Part shown: positions 9,290-21,477 of the stretch, one piece after another
Layout of the letters: the number at the start of each line of letters is the position of its first letter
Numbering within the stretch: position 1 is the stretch's first letter
Origin: Pusillimonas sp. DMV24BSW_D
GTDB lineage: Bacteria; Pseudomonadota; Gammaproteobacteria; Burkholderiales; Burkholderiaceae_B
Length of the DNA stretch: 64,000 nucleotides
NCBI RefSeq assembly: GCF_011388195.1
Contig: NZ_CP049990.1
Location: 1,240,001-1,304,000, forward strand
Reading direction: 5' to 3'
Notes under the pieces: model-generated
Told to the model about the DNA's origin: nothing
Databases searched by the model: none
Seen by the model: the letters and a program-made list of their open reading frames with translations, nothing else
Program-made: the position numbers and the translations under genes

Positions 9290-10227
9290 CTAAACCTATT
9301 GTTGTATGCGGCTCCGTTGCGTTTGACACCATTGCGGTGTTCGAAGGGCATTTCAAAGATCATATCCTTCCCGATAGTATTCATTCCTTAAGCGTTTCGT
9401 TTTTTGTCCCGTCGATGCGCAAAGAGTATGGTGGGTGTGCGGGAAATATAGCGTACAACTTGCGTTTGCTGGGTGGGCATCCTTTACCCGTTGGAACGGT
9501 CGGTGTTGATGCCGATGATTACTTGCAATACATGCGCAAGCTGGGTATCGATACGCGTTACGTGCGGGTTATGTCCGACATGTTTACGCCCCAGTGTTTT
9601 ATTACGACCGATCTCGACAACAACCAGATTGCTTCCTTTCACCCCGGTGCCATGTCATTCTCGGCCGACAACGACGTATCAGGTGTGGAGGCGGCATGGG
9701 GAATTGTGGCGCCTGATTCAAAAGAAGGGATGTTCGCTCATGCCCGTCGTTTGAATGCCGGCGGAATTCCTTTTATTTTCGATTTGGGTCAGGCCATGCC
9801 GCTGTTCTCTGGTGAAGACCTGAATGAAATGTTGGGCCTTGCGCAGATTCTCACGGCTAACGAGTATGAAGCCGGCGTCATCGAGCAACGCACAGGGCGT
9901 AGCCTGGTCGACTTGTCTTCACGCCTGCAGGCGGTGGTGGTTACGCGTGGTGCCGAGGGTGCGTCGTTGTACGTGCATGGCGAACATACACATATTGAAC
10001 CTTTCCAGGTTGACGAGGTCGTTGATCCTACAGGGTGTGGCGATGCACATCGCGCGGGTCTTTTATATGGGCTAAGCGAAGGGTGGGATTTGCGTGAAGC
10101 GTGTTGTTTGGCGAATGTGATGGGGGCGATTAAAATTTCATCACGTGGTCCGCAAAATCATCAGCCGGACCGCAGCCGGATCGGTGCCATGCTGGAGCGT
10201 CACCATGGTATTAAATTGCCCGGTTAA
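9286..10227 (+). CDS. PfkB-family carbohydrate/nucleoside kinase
   Basis: 313 residues. The PfkB fold is shown by the N-terminal glycine pair GGCAGNIAYNLRLLGG (substrate-side signature) and the C-terminal DPTGCGDAHRAGLLYGL, which carries the anion hole and catalytic Asp. VVCGSVAFDTIAVFEGHFKDHI at the start, with its long lid, resembles the adenosine/ribokinase-like branch found next to prmA and DUF3426 genes in Alcaligenaceae. GDAHRAG departs slightly from the common GDAFxAG. It phosphorylates a sugar or nucleoside with ATP in the cytoplasm; which one cannot be told from sequence. It is translationally coupled to the DUF3426 gene. Confidence 0.88.
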   Translation: MTKPIVVCGSVAFDTIAVFEGHFKDHILPDSIHSLSVSFFVPSMRKEYGGCAGNIAYNLRLLGGHPLPVGTVGVDADDYLQYMRKLGIDTRYVRVMSDMFTPQCFITTDLDNNQIASFHPGAMSFSADNDVSGVEAAWGIVAPDSKEGMFAHARRLNAGGIPFIFDLGQAMPLFSGEDLNEMLGLAQILTANEYEAGVIEQRTGRSLVDLSSRLQAVVVTRGAEGASLYVHGEHTHIEPFQVDEVVDPTGCGDAHRAGLLYGLSEGWDLREACCLANVMGAIKISSRGPQNHQPDRSRIGAMLERHHGIKLPG

Positions 10228-10263
10228 ACTGTGTCTCTATCGGGATCTAAAAGGAGTGTTGTC

Positions 10264-10761
10264 ATGACAGCAAGGGTTCAGCGTAAAAGTTATCGACCAG
10301 GGCGGCTTATCGCCGTGGCGGCGTTAGTCGGGGCAATGGGGGTTATTGCAGGGTGTGCGAATCCCTCGGCCTCCAGCTCGGTATACAACTACGATCAGGC
10401 GCAGCGTGAACAGATCGTGCGCTATGGCACCGTTGTGGCTGTGCGCAATGTCGTTATCCAAAACGACAAATCCAGTGGTGCGGGCATGATTGCCGGCGGT
10501 GCATTGGGCGGCGTGGCAGGTAATGCCATTGGTGGCGGCTCGGGTCGCGCTATTGCGACTGTAGGGGGCGCTATTCTGGGTGGCTTGCTGGGTAATACCG
10601 TAGAAAATCAGGTAAATAAAACACAAGGCCTGGAAATTGAGGTGCGCCTCGATAACGGTGAAACACGTGTTATTGCCCAGGCTGCCGACGTACCTATCAG
10701 TGCAGGGCAACGTGTGCGTGTTTTAAGTGGTAATGGCCCAACGCGTGTTGTACCGATGTAA
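10264..10761 (+). CDS. glycine-zipper outer-membrane lipoprotein (SlyB/17-kDa antigen type)
   Basis: 165 residues from the ATG at 10264, which has AAAGGAG seven bases upstream; a GTG 33 bases earlier gives no sensible signal peptide. A basic N-terminus and hydrophobic stretch end in the lipobox VIAGC, so Cys 31 should be lipidated. Residues 72-112 are glycine-rich (MIAGGALGGVAGNAIGGG), the two-transmembrane glycine-zipper motif of SlyB, Pcp and the Rickettsia 17-kDa antigen. The C-terminal stretch has RLDNGETRVIAQ and AGQRVRVL as in SlyB. These proteins stabilise the outer membrane, and the precise role is unclear. A strong terminator follows. Confidence 0.87.
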   Translation: MTARVQRKSYRPGRLIAVAALVGAMGVIAGCANPSASSSVYNYDQAQREQIVRYGTVVAVRNVVIQNDKSSGAGMIAGGALGGVAGNAIGGGSGRAIATVGGAILGGLLGNTVENQVNKTQGLEIEVRLDNGETRVIAQAADVPISAGQRVRVLSGNGPTRVVPM

Positions 10762-10815
10762 TTCTGCGTTCTGGGCCTGGTTTGGCCCTTTGGTGAATAC
10801 GGTAAATACGAACTC

Positions 10816-10852
10816 AATTGGCCCGGCACTGATATGCCGGGCCAATTTTTTT
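10816..10852 (+). terminator. rho-independent terminator after glycine-zipper lipoprotein gene
   Basis: A perfect 13-base inverted repeat (AATTGGCCCGGCA / TGCCGGGCCAATT) with a six-base loop, followed by a run of T. It ends the rightward transcript and may also stop leftward reading from the YggT side, although there the T-run is absent. Confidence 0.9.
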
Positions 10853-10868
10853 CATGTTGCGTAAGTTT

Positions 10869-11432
10869 CTAAACCCCGAACAAGGAAAAAGCCATGCTTT
10901 CAAGAACCATCATAATGACTTGCGCCAAAATTAACAGGACCAGAGGGGAAAAATCGATGCCGCCCAGGTTCGGTAAAACGCGTCGTATGGGGTCGAGCAA
11001 CGGCGCAGTAAGCGTTTGCAGAACCGGCATGATAGGCGCCATGGGGTTCACCCACGACAAAATAACCTGAATGAGTGTGAGCCACAGTACAAGGTTAAAA
11101 GCCCATTTCAGCAAGGTTAGAACGCTGGCGATGAGTGCACCGGCCAAGCCGTTCATTAGGGGGAGCGCACCGGTTAACACAAAGAATGTGAGTAACAGAT
11201 AAATAAGCGCAATTAGCCACGCCGCCACAATACTTGGCCCGTCGATGCGACTGGAAGAAGGGATGACCCGTTTTAACGGTACCACCAGCCAGTCGGTCAT
11301 TCGTAGCAAAGCTTGCGAGTAGGGGTTGAACGGATGCAGACGGATTGCAAACATCCAGGCCCTGATTAACAGTGCAATACCGAAAAGGGTGAACAGGATG
11401 TTGATGATGAAATGCAGTATGTTGCCAAACAT
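10869..11432 (-). CDS. YggT family integral membrane protein
   Basis: 187 residues, highly hydrophobic, with two YggT repeats: the first around LIRAWMFAIRLHPFNPYSQAL and PLKRVIPSSSRIDGPS, the second around QVILSWVNPMAPIMPVLQTL and PLLDPIRRVLPNLGGIDFSPL. About four to five membrane helices. YggT/YlmG-like proteins are implicated in osmotic tolerance and, in plastids and cyanobacteria, in membrane organisation; the biochemical role is unknown. It is convergent with the glycine-zipper gene and has its own promoter space in the gap to the histone-like gene. Confidence 0.9.
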   Translation of the reverse strand: MFGNILHFIINILFTLFGIALLIRAWMFAIRLHPFNPYSQALLRMTDWLVVPLKRVIPSSSRIDGPSIVAAWLIALIYLLLTFFVLTGALPLMNGLAGALIASVLTLLKWAFNLVLWLTLIQVILSWVNPMAPIMPVLQTLTAPLLDPIRRVLPNLGGIDFSPLVLLILAQVIMMVLESMAFSLFGV

Positions 11433-11524
11433 GGGTATCAGTCACCATCGAAGTTAAAGATGCCACATTGTCGCATGAGAGTCTGGCAGACTGAAGTAGA
11501 AACTAAAAGAGCACTGCAAGAAAT

Positions 11525-11554
11525 AAAAAAAGCAGCCGTTTTGGTGACGGCTGC
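11525..11554 (-). terminator. rho-independent terminator of the histone-like gene
   Basis: Read leftward, GCAGCCGT and ACGGCTGC flank a seven-base loop and are followed by seven T. It lies about 30 bases past the stop of the histone-like gene. Confidence 0.85.
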
Positions 11555-11584
11555 CTGAAGGTGAATGGTGTTTAGTAAAAAACG

Positions 11585-12238
11585 TTACGGCCGATCTCCG
11601 GTAGGAAACGGCCAGCTAGCAGCGGGGTTCACGGTTTTGGTGGCTTCTTGAGCCTCTGCCGTTTGTGAAGCGTTTGCTGCTGCTTTGCTGGTTTTTACTT
11701 TTTTAGCGTTTTTTTTTGCCGGGGCTTTTTTTGCTACGGCCTTCTTGGCCGGAGCAGCTTTGCCGGCGACTTTTTTCGCGGGCGCTTTTTTAGCTACGGT
11801 TGCTTTTTTTGCAGGCGCTTTCTTAGCCGCTGTTTTTTTTGCGGGTGCTTTCTTCGCGACGGCTTTCTTCGCCGGGGCTTTTTTAGCTGCCGTTTTCTTT
11901 ACTGCCTTTTTAACCGCGGTTGCTTTCTTTGCAGGCGCTTTCTTAGCCGCTGCTTTCTTTGCAGGTGCTTTTTTCGCTACTGCTTTTTTAGCGGGCGCTT
12001 TTTTAGCTGCGGTTTTCTTTGCTGCGACTTTTTTGGCTGTTGCTTTCTTTACGGTTGCTTTTTTTGCAGGTGCTTTCTTAGCCGCAGTTTTCTTTACCGC
12101 TTTTTTAGCAACGGCTTTCTTTGCCGCGACTACTTTTTTTGCGGGTGCCGCTTTTTTCGATGCTGCTACTTTCTTTGCCGCTGTTGCTTTTTTGGCGGTT
12201 TTTGCTTTCTTGGTTGCTGCCTTTTTGGCTGTAGCCAT
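11585..12238 (-). CDS. histone H1-like DNA-binding protein with [11 protein letters not shown] repeats
   Basis: 217 residues from the ATG at 12238, preceded by AAGGAG. Most of the protein (about 1-180) is made of lysine- and alanine-rich repeats such as [13 protein letters not shown] and [14 protein letters not shown], like the C-terminal tail of eukaryotic H1 and Bordetella BpH1. The C-terminal 30 residues are not repeated ([20 protein letters not shown], then a PFPTGDRP end). Such proteins bind DNA without sequence preference and compact the nucleoid. The repeat number varies between strains in Bordetella through slippage in the DNA repeats, so the length here may also vary. A T-rich antisense frame covers it and is not a gene. 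Confidence 0.9.
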   Translation of the reverse strand: MATAKKAATKKAKTAKKATAAKKVAASKKAAPAKKVVAAKKAVAKKAVKKTAAKKAPAKKATVKKATAKKVAAKKTAAKKAPAKKAVAKKAPAKKAAAKKAPAKKATAVKKAVKKTAAKKAPAKKAVAKKAPAKKTAAKKAPAKKATVAKKAPAKKVAGKAAPAKKAVAKKAPAKKNAKKVKTSKAAANASQTAEAQEATKTVNPAASWPFPTGDRP

Positions 12239-12392
12239 AGTGTGCTCCTTGAGAATGAATCGTAGAAACGTCCACCCATTTGATATGGCCCCCACTAAAA
12301 GGGTGCGACCCATTTCAAATGGTACAAGCGTGCAAAGTGCACAGCACCCGGCACGCTATGAGTCTAACTTAAGGAACAGCAGTATCCAAGCA

Positions 12393-13610
12393 TTATTCCC
12401 AGTTTAATGCTCCACCTGTTTGATATTCGATGACACGTGTCTCAAAAAAGTTGCGTTCTTTCTTAAGATCGATCATTTCTGCCATCCAGGGGAAAGGATT
12501 TTCTTCTTGCGCAAACAAAGGTTCAATACCAATTTGCTGGCAACGACGATTGGCAATAAAGCGCAAATAAGATTTGAACATGCCCGCATTCAAACCCAGT
12601 ACGCCGCGTGGCATGGTGTCTTCCGCATAAGCGTATTCAAGCTCAACGGCTTTGCGGAACAAGCCGCGAATTTCTTCGCGGAACTCGGGTGTCCATAGAT
12701 GCGGGTTCTCGAGTTTGATTGTGTTGATGAGGTCGATGCCGAAATTGCAATGCATGGATTCATCGCGGAGGATGTACATGTATTGTTCGGCCGCGCCGGT
12801 CATTTTGTTCTGACGACCCAGAGCCAGAATTTGCGTAAAGCCTACATAGAAGAACAAGCCTTCCATGAGACATGCAAAAACAATCAGTGATTTCAGAAGC
12901 GTTTGATCGGCTTCAGGCGTGCCGGTTTCGAAGTTGGGGTCGGCGATGGCATCGATGAAAGGAATCAGGAATTCATCTTTGGCGCGGATGGAAGGTACTT
13001 CGTTATAAGCGTTGAAGATTTCCGACTCGTCGAGATCAAGGCTTTCAACAATATATTGATAAGCATGGGTGTGAATCGCTTCCTCAAATGCCTGGCGCAA
13101 CAGGAACTGACGGCATTCAGGTGCCGTGATGTGGCGATAAGTGCCCAACACGATATTGTTGGCGGCAAGCGAGTCGGCCGTAACGAAAAAGCCCAGATTG
13201 CGCTTAACGATGCGGCGCTCGTCTTCGGTTAGCCCGTTTGGGTTCTTCCACAAGGCAATGTCGCGCGACATGTTCACTTCCTGCGGCATCCAGTGGTTGG
13301 CGCAGGTGGCCAGATACTTTTCCCAGGCCCACTTATATTTGAAAGGCACTAATTGGTTAACGTCGGTTTGGCCGTTGATAATGCGTTTGTCGGCGGCACT
13401 GACGCGACTGGTTGACACCGGTGCGGCAACTGTTGCAGCGGGTTTGGCATGCGCTGTTGGTTCACTGGCCGAGGCTGGAGCCATGGCGGCATTGTCGTAA
13501 TGCGGTGCAGGCGCAGCGGTTGTGCCTTGCGCAGGTGCAGCAGGTTGACGCGCCGCCGGGCTTGCCGGCGTGGGCGTTGCTTGAGGTGTGTCGTCATCCC
13601 ATGAAAGCAT
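12393..13610 (-). CDS. nrdB: class I ribonucleotide reductase, beta (radical) subunit
   Basis: 405 residues. NrdB houses the diferric-tyrosyl radical that starts ribonucleotide reduction. The ferritin-like core begins near residue 75 ([20 protein letters not shown]) and includes [16 protein letters not shown] and the helix ending [14 protein letters not shown], which supply iron ligands. The first about 70 residues are a Pro/Ala/Gln-rich extension ([20 protein letters not shown]) absent from E. coli NrdB. The C-terminal tail [10 protein letters not shown] should dock into NrdA. It follows nrdA by 64 bases and is probably read from the NrdR-controlled nrdA promoter. Confidence 0.97.
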   Translation of the reverse strand: MLSWDDDTPQATPTPASPAARQPAAPAQGTTAAPAPHYDNAAMAPASASEPTAHAKPAATVAAPVSTSRVSAADKRIINGQTDVNQLVPFKYKWAWEKYLATCANHWMPQEVNMSRDIALWKNPNGLTEDERRIVKRNLGFFVTADSLAANNIVLGTYRHITAPECRQFLLRQAFEEAIHTHAYQYIVESLDLDESEIFNAYNEVPSIRAKDEFLIPFIDAIADPNFETGTPEADQTLLKSLIVFACLMEGLFFYVGFTQILALGRQNKMTGAAEQYMYILRDESMHCNFGIDLINTIKLENPHLWTPEFREEIRGLFRKAVELEYAYAEDTMPRGVLGLNAGMFKSYLRFIANRRCQQIGIEPLFAQEENPFPWMAEMIDLKKERNFFETRVIEYQTGGALNWE

Positions 13611-13674
13611 TGTCTTTTACCTTTTATCTGTTCGTGTATTAACCGATTGGTTTGTTGGCTTCAACGCTAATGCC

Positions 13675-16629
<2,955 letters not shown>

Positions 16630-16757
16630 GGATGGCTCCTGTAACCGCCGACGACGGTGGTCGGCGAAAACGTGTGTCAGATAACGGTGGATCGTGAAAA
16701 CGCGGAAAAAACGCGTTGAAAAGATAGAGTTTTTTGCTTTCAGGTTTTTGTCATCAA

Positions 16758-16773
16758 CCACTATATGTAGTGG
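16758..16773 (-). promoter_or_regulatory. NrdR box 1 (overlaps nrdA -10)
   Basis: The 16 bases CCACTATATGTAGTGG form a near-perfect palindrome that fits the NrdR-box consensus ACACWATATATWGTGT. It covers the -10 element of the nrdA promoter. NrdR bound with dATP/ATP represses nrd genes; its gene is in this window at 34812-35261. Confidence 0.88.
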
Positions 16774-16788
16774 TTTGAGATGTTTCAA
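16760..16788 (-). promoter_or_regulatory. nrdA promoter (sigma-70 type)
   Basis: Read leftward: -35 TTGAAA (16788-16783), a 17-base spacer, and -10 TATAGT (16765-16760). The -10 lies inside NrdR box 1 and the -35 abuts box 2, so repression by blocking RNA polymerase is expected. The leader to the nrdA ATG is about 120 bases. Confidence 0.75.
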
Positions 16789-16804
16789 GCACTAATTGTA
16801 GTGT
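16789..16804 (-). promoter_or_regulatory. NrdR box 2 (upstream of nrdA -35)
   Basis: GCACTAATTGTAGTGT is a second match to the NrdR-box consensus. Its start is 31 bases from the start of box 1, three helical turns, which is the spacing typical of NrdR operators and lets repressor bound to both lie on the same face of the DNA. Confidence 0.85.
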
Positions 16805-17010
16805 TATGGGAAGGGCGAAGCAAGCAGGGTAAACAACTATATAAGGTTTATTTCAAAAAAGTCTTAGGGCAAGCGCGTGGGGGTTGTTGCAATTCCGTTG
16901 CAAATGCCTCAATGTATTGTCATGACGGTGTTTTTTATGCGCCTGGGTTATCGGGCGACATAATAGTCTGACAGTGCTTTATTACTTATTTGTATTGGAT
17001 TAATTCGGCC

Positions 17011-17493
17011 ATGTCTGGAATGAAAATTCGTTCGCTGCTCTTAAGCCCGATTGCGGCGCTGTTGGTAGTGGGTTGTGCCCCAATGTCCAAGCAGGCGGTG
17101 CACACGTCTGAAATAAAGTGTGAGCCGTCCGGCAATATCGATCTGGCAGGTAATTGGTTGGGTCAGCGTAATCAGGCGGGGGTGGCCGGCTCATTTCAGG
17201 TTTGGATGAATTTACACCCCGATGGAACCATGTCGTACGCCGAGCGCCTGCAACGCAAGGGTAAGCCGGCGCAGTCGTTGCGGGAAACCGGCTGTTGGCA
17301 ACGCGACAGCTCTACCGGCGAATTGGTTCTGCGAACCTTGAAGTCAAACGGAGCGTGGGTCGAAGCCAATGACCCTATCTACCTGAATCGTTATCCTTAC
17401 GCTTTGCAAGGTTCGGGCCAACTTAAGCTGGGCGAAGGGCAAAGCGCCTTCTTGTTAAAGCGCATGCCCAAGGATTACCGTTTGCCCTTTTAA
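17011..17493 (+). CDS. small putative lipoprotein, unknown function
   Basis: 160 residues from the ATG at 17011; the ATG at 17020 is an equally possible start. A basic start and hydrophobic run end in LLVVGC, so Cys 22 is a likely lipidation site, giving an inner- or outer-membrane lipoprotein. The remainder has [16 protein letters not shown] and [19 protein letters not shown], reminiscent of small beta-barrel lipocalin-like domains that begin with a GxW turn, but I do not recognise a named family. Its last four bases overlap the end of the convergent gltX gene, so the two transcripts are antisense at their 3' ends. Confidence 0.75.
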   Translation: MSGMKIRSLLLSPIAALLVVGCAPMSKQAVHTSEIKCEPSGNIDLAGNWLGQRNQAGVAGSFQVWMNLHPDGTMSYAERLQRKGKPAQSLRETGCWQRDSSTGELVLRTLKSNGAWVEANDPIYLNRYPYALQGSGQLKLGEGQSAFLLKRMPKDYRLPF

Positions 17494-18911
17494 CGGTTTT
17501 CCAGCGTTGCGGCCAACCGTTTTAAAACGGTTTCGCGCCCCAGCAGGCTTAGTACGGCGTCAACTGCCGGGGTTTGTTTGCGACCCGTTACGGCAACCCG
17601 TAGTGGAATGCCCAGCTTCGGCATTTTCAGGTTGTGTTGTTTCAACACCGTTTTAATCAGGTCTGATAACGCCGGTATTGTCCATTCCGGCAGTGTTGCC
17701 GCCTGGCTAGCGAAATCGGCTAACACGGTTAACGCTTCCGGGGTCAGGTGTTCCTGCTTTAATTCCGCGTCGGCGGGGATATAGGGGCCACAAAACAACA
17801 TGGCCTCTTCGGCTAATTGGTTCAACGTTTCGGCCCGCTCTTTAAGCAACCCCATGACGGCCTCCAGATCAACTGCTTCGGGGTTGCCGTCGAGCTTCAC
17901 GATGCGGGGCGCCACTTTCTCTGCCAGCCTTTGGTTGCTGCTTTCACGAATATAGTGTGCATTGACCCAATTGAGTTTCTTTGGATCCCATTGCGCTGCT
18001 GATTTACTGAGGTTGCGCGTATCAAACCACTCAATGAACTGGTCGCGCGAGAAAACCTCATCGTTGCCGTGGCTCCAGCCCAGGCGCGCCAGATAATTCA
18101 CCATCGCTTCGGGTAAATATCCGTCGTCATCGTATTGCATGACGCTAACCGCTCCATGGCGTTTGGAGAGTTTTTCCCCGTCGGGACCGAGAATCATGGG
18201 GACGTGGCCGTACTGAGGCAGTGTGCCGCCCAGCGCACGCAAAATATTAATCTGACGCGGAGTGTTGTTAATGTGGTCATCACCGCGAATAACGTGGGTG
18301 ATTTGCATATCCCAGTCGTCTACAACGACACAAAAATTGTATGTGGGCGTGCCGTCGGCGCGTGCAATAACCAAGTCGTCCAGTTCGCTATTGTCAATAC
18401 TGATAGGGCCTTTAACGAGGTCGTTCCAGCTTGTTGCGCCGTCCTGGGGAGTTTTGAAACGCACGACCGGTTTGCGGTCTTGCGGCACAGGGGGCAATGT
18501 TTTACCGGGCTCAGGTCGCCAGGTGCCGTCGTAGCGCGGCTTTAAGCCGGCCAGACGCGCTTTTTCACGCATGGCGTCTACTTCTTCGGGGCTGCTATAA
18601 CAATAATACGCATGACCTTCGTTCAGCATGCGTTCAATCACGTCTCGATACAGTTCCACCCGCTCCATTTGGTAGAAGGGGCCTTCATCGGGCTGCATCC
18701 CGAGCCAGTCCATACCATTCAGAATGGCTTGAACCGCTTCGGGTGTTGAGCGTTCAAGGTCGGTGTCTTCAATACGTAAGACGAATACACCATTGTGATG
18801 GCGTGCGAAAGCCCATGAAAAAAGTGCTGTGCGAGCCCCGCCTAGATGCAGATAGCCGGTGGGAGAGGGAGCGAAACGGGTGCGGATGGTTTGGGAGGTA
18901 GACGAGCTCAT
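17490..18911 (-). CDS. gltX: glutamyl-tRNA synthetase
   Basis: 473 residues. It charges tRNA-Glu with glutamate in the cytoplasm. The class I signature is [20 protein letters not shown] at the N-terminus (HLGG form of HIGH), and the second signature is [14 protein letters not shown] near residue 245 (KLSKR form of KMSKS). The zinc-site cysteines of some GluRS are not evident. The anticodon-binding helical domain occupies the C-terminal third and ends [14 protein letters not shown]. The length and the discriminating GHDRR-type region fit a bacterial GluRS rather than GlnRS. It is convergent with the small lipoprotein gene. Confidence 0.97.
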   Translation of the reverse strand: MSSSTSQTIRTRFAPSPTGYLHLGGARTALFSWAFARHHNGVFVLRIEDTDLERSTPEAVQAILNGMDWLGMQPDEGPFYQMERVELYRDVIERMLNEGHAYYCYSSPEEVDAMREKARLAGLKPRYDGTWRPEPGKTLPPVPQDRKPVVRFKTPQDGATSWNDLVKGPISIDNSELDDLVIARADGTPTYNFCVVVDDWDMQITHVIRGDDHINNTPRQINILRALGGTLPQYGHVPMILGPDGEKLSKRHGAVSVMQYDDDGYLPEAMVNYLARLGWSHGNDEVFSRDQFIEWFDTRNLSKSAAQWDPKKLNWVNAHYIRESSNQRLAEKVAPRIVKLDGNPEAVDLEAVMGLLKERAETLNQLAEEAMLFCGPYIPADAELKQEHLTPEALTVLADFASQAATLPEWTIPALSDLIKTVLKQHNLKMPKLGIPLRVAVTGRKQTPAVDAVLSLLGRETVLKRLAATLENR

Positions 18912-18998
18912 AGATTATGTTTAGGCTTTGCTTGGTGCACACAATGCGCACGTGTATTCAGGAATAATGAGTCTATTTTAAAGTAAGCTTCCTTCGTC

Positions 18999-21455
18999 AT
19001 GCTTCGTCATCGCCTTGCCGCCTTGTTTGATCCCGCTTCAGCGCTGGTTGTGGGGCCTGCCACGCTTCCCATGAAAACAATTGCCTCGCTGGGGCGTTTG
19101 GCGCGCCATCAAACGCATGTTGTTTGGTCAGACTCAGCTCCTGTGCAGTGGCCGCAAGATTTGGCCGGCGTACCGTCGGGGCGGCGTCTTGATTTGGCCG
19201 TTTTGGCGCTGCCATATCACGCGTTACCCAAAACATTGAATGCTTTGGAGCGGTATCGCCCTCGTGCACTTATCGTGCTTTCTCCACCATCGCCTTCCGC
19301 CACGCCGGGTCAAGACTGTGCGGTTTGTGTTCAGTGGGCACGTGAACATGATTGCGTCATGCTGGGGCCCCGCACACTAGGTATCCAGCGGCCCCATCTT
19401 GGTTTGAATGCCAGCCTTTCCGCCGACCTGGCGTTGCCGGGGAAAGTGGCTTTAGTGTCGCAATCGGAGGCCATTGTCAGCGCCGTGCTCGATTGGGCGC
19501 GCGATGCAAATCTGGGTTTTTCCACGGTGGCATCCATGGGAGACGAAACCGATCTGACGCTGGCCCATTTGCTAGATTATCTGGCCACCGACTCCCGAAC
19601 CGACAGTATTGCGGTTTATCTTGAACATATGCCGTCGCCGCGGGCGTTGTTCAGTGCGTTGCGTGCGGCGGCCGCCGTTAAACCGGTGGTGGTGTTGAAA
19701 GCGGGCGGCGGGTCACGCAATCCCAACTCGGAAAGCGATGCCGTATTCAATGCGTTGTTGCGGCGCGCCGGCGCGGTGCGCATCCCTTATTTTGTGCAGT
19801 TGTTCTCAGCCATTAAGGTATTAAGAAGCCCTGTACGCCCCAAAGGCCGGCGCATTGCGGTTGTATCCAATGGCAGTGGGCCACCGCAGCTTGCACTCGA
19901 CATTATGGGGGTTGCCGCGGCGGTACAACGGGCTGAGTTGTCGTTGCAAACGCAAAAGGCGTTGGCGGAGTCGCTGGAAGATGCGGCACAGGTTGCCAAT
20001 CCAGTGGTAACACGTGTGGCACTCACACCGGAAACCATGAGAACGGTTTTAACGTCCTTAACAACCGATGTGGGTGTCGACGGTATTCTGGTTTTGCTGG
20101 CGCCCGACCAACGGGTGGATATGGCAGCCGTTGTTGCGCAATTGGCCCATACTGCCGCCAGTGCGGCGAAACCGGTTATGGCGTGTTTAATGGGCGAGGC
20201 CACCATGCGCCCTTTGCGACACCGGCTCGATGAAGCCGGCATTCCGTCGTTTCGTACGCCGGAGGCGGCGATAAATGCCTTTGGTGTACTGGCCACCTAT
20301 CATTACAACCAGGTCTTGTCGCAACAAACGCTGCCCCCTGAGCCTTTGAATCAACCCCCTCAAGTCGATCAGGCTCGCCGATTGATCAAGGCTGTGCTGC
20401 AAGCGCAAAGAAACACGCTTGAGTTTGAGGAATGTGTTCAGCTGTTGGCCTGTTTCGACGTGCCGGTTGAAGTACTTTCGACGCACGACGATTTCCCCGG
20501 GTTAAGCCATGTCGACGATGTGCCCATGGCGATTCGTGTTGGGCACGATGCGCAGTATGGGCCGTTCATTAACTTTGGTTCCGGCGGCCGCACGGTTATA
20601 TCGTCGCGCGACAGGGCGGTTGATTTGCCTCCACTTAACAGTTTTTTGGCCCGGCAAATTATCGAGCGCAGTGTGGTGTGGCGGCGCGCATTACGACATC
20701 AGATTAGTCCGGCTGCCCAGGCAAGCCTGGAGGACGCACTTGAGCGCTTGTCCGACATGGTGTGCATGCTGCCCGAGATTCAACATATTCTTATTGACCC
20801 CCTGTGGGCCGGAAATACGCGCCTGTTTGCGCAGTCGGTGCACATTGACGTGGCACCTTCGTGCTTGACGGCTTTGCCGGAGCAATCGGGGTATGGCCAT
20901 ATGGCTATTCACCCTTACCCACGTCAGTTGGTGCAGGAAAAGCAATTTGCCGATGGCCGGCCCTGGTTGATGCGCCCCATTCGGCCGGAAGATGCAGAAC
21001 CATTGCAACGTTTTGTGCGTGCGCTTTCCGATGAGTCACGTTACATGCGTTTTGTTTCCATGTTGCGCGAACTGACGCCCAGCATGCTGGCGCGCTATTC
21101 CCGGATTGATTACGATCGGGAATTGGCGTTGGTGGCAACGGTACAGTTACCCAATCCTGAACATCGGGGGCATCCGCAAGAAGAGATTATTGGCTTTGCG
21201 CATTATTTGCGGAACGCCGACGGCCGGGGTGCGGAATATGCTTTGGTGGTTGCCGACAATTGGCAACGACATGGGTTGGGTAAAGAGCTGCTGCAAGGCT
21301 TGTTGCAAGTGGCTCGCGATCAGCATCTTGATTACATTGAGGGGTTTGTGCTGGCGGCGAATCGGCCCATGCTTGGGTTAATGACACGCATGGGCTTTCA
21401 GAACGATATTGATGAGGATGACCCCACCTTGCGTCGTGTGTGGCTGTCGTTATAG
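18999..21455 (+). CDS. Pat-like protein acetyltransferase (acyl-CoA synthetase-like plus GNAT)
   Basis: 818 residues in three parts. Residues about 1-115 are a CoA-binding Rossmann domain (ALFDPASALVVGPATLPMKT). Residues about 115-640 follow the NDP-forming acyl-CoA synthetase layout (PGKVALVSQSEAIVSAVLDW, RRIAVVSNGSGPPQLALDIM and an ATP-grasp-like segment). Residues about 640-818 are a GNAT domain (LMRPIRPEDAEPLQRFVRAL, then VVADNWQRHGLGKELLQGLL for acetyl-CoA). This is the architecture of Pat/YfiQ, which acetylates lysines of acyl-CoA synthetases using acetyl-CoA, with the synthetase half acting as a regulatory module. No deacetylase or acs gene lies nearby, so the target is unknown. Confidence 0.85.
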   Translation: MLRHRLAALFDPASALVVGPATLPMKTIASLGRLARHQTHVVWSDSAPVQWPQDLAGVPSGRRLDLAVLALPYHALPKTLNALERYRPRALIVLSPPSPSATPGQDCAVCVQWAREHDCVMLGPRTLGIQRPHLGLNASLSADLALPGKVALVSQSEAIVSAVLDWARDANLGFSTVASMGDETDLTLAHLLDYLATDSRTDSIAVYLEHMPSPRALFSALRAAAAVKPVVVLKAGGGSRNPNSESDAVFNALLRRAGAVRIPYFVQLFSAIKVLRSPVRPKGRRIAVVSNGSGPPQLALDIMGVAAAVQRAELSLQTQKALAESLEDAAQVANPVVTRVALTPETMRTVLTSLTTDVGVDGILVLLAPDQRVDMAAVVAQLAHTAASAAKPVMACLMGEATMRPLRHRLDEAGIPSFRTPEAAINAFGVLATYHYNQVLSQQTLPPEPLNQPPQVDQARRLIKAVLQAQRNTLEFEECVQLLACFDVPVEVLSTHDDFPGLSHVDDVPMAIRVGHDAQYGPFINFGSGGRTVISSRDRAVDLPPLNSFLARQIIERSVVWRRALRHQISPAAQASLEDALERLSDMVCMLPEIQHILIDPLWAGNTRLFAQSVHIDVAPSCLTALPEQSGYGHMAIHPYPRQLVQEKQFADGRPWLMRPIRPEDAEPLQRFVRALSDESRYMRFVSMLRELTPSMLARYSRIDYDRELALVATVQLPNPEHRGHPQEEIIGFAHYLRNADGRGAEYALVVADNWQRHGLGKELLQGLLQVARDQHLDYIEGFVLAANRPMLGLMTRMGFQNDIDEDDPTLRRVWLSL

Positions 21456-21477
21456 TGTAGGGTCTGGTCTGAATCGC

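Larger units (their letters stand above)
16630..17010. other. 381-base intergenic region upstream of nrdA
   Basis: This gap separates leftward nrdA from the rightward lipoprotein gene. The nrdA-proximal half holds the promoter and two NrdR boxes listed separately, plus an untranslated leader of roughly 120 bases. The part from 16805 to 17010 is AT-rich and includes a TTGCAA-TTCCG-TTGCAA repeat near 16886-16905. I see no gene in it. It should contain the lipoprotein promoter, but no clear -35/-10 pair stands out. Confidence 0.6.

Noticed and set aside
11685-12407. Long rightward frame of 240 codons opposite the histone-like gene
   Set aside because: It reads the complement of the lysine/alanine repeats, giving a monotonous Phe/Ala/Gly protein with no family resemblance, and it runs into the upstream region of the histone gene.
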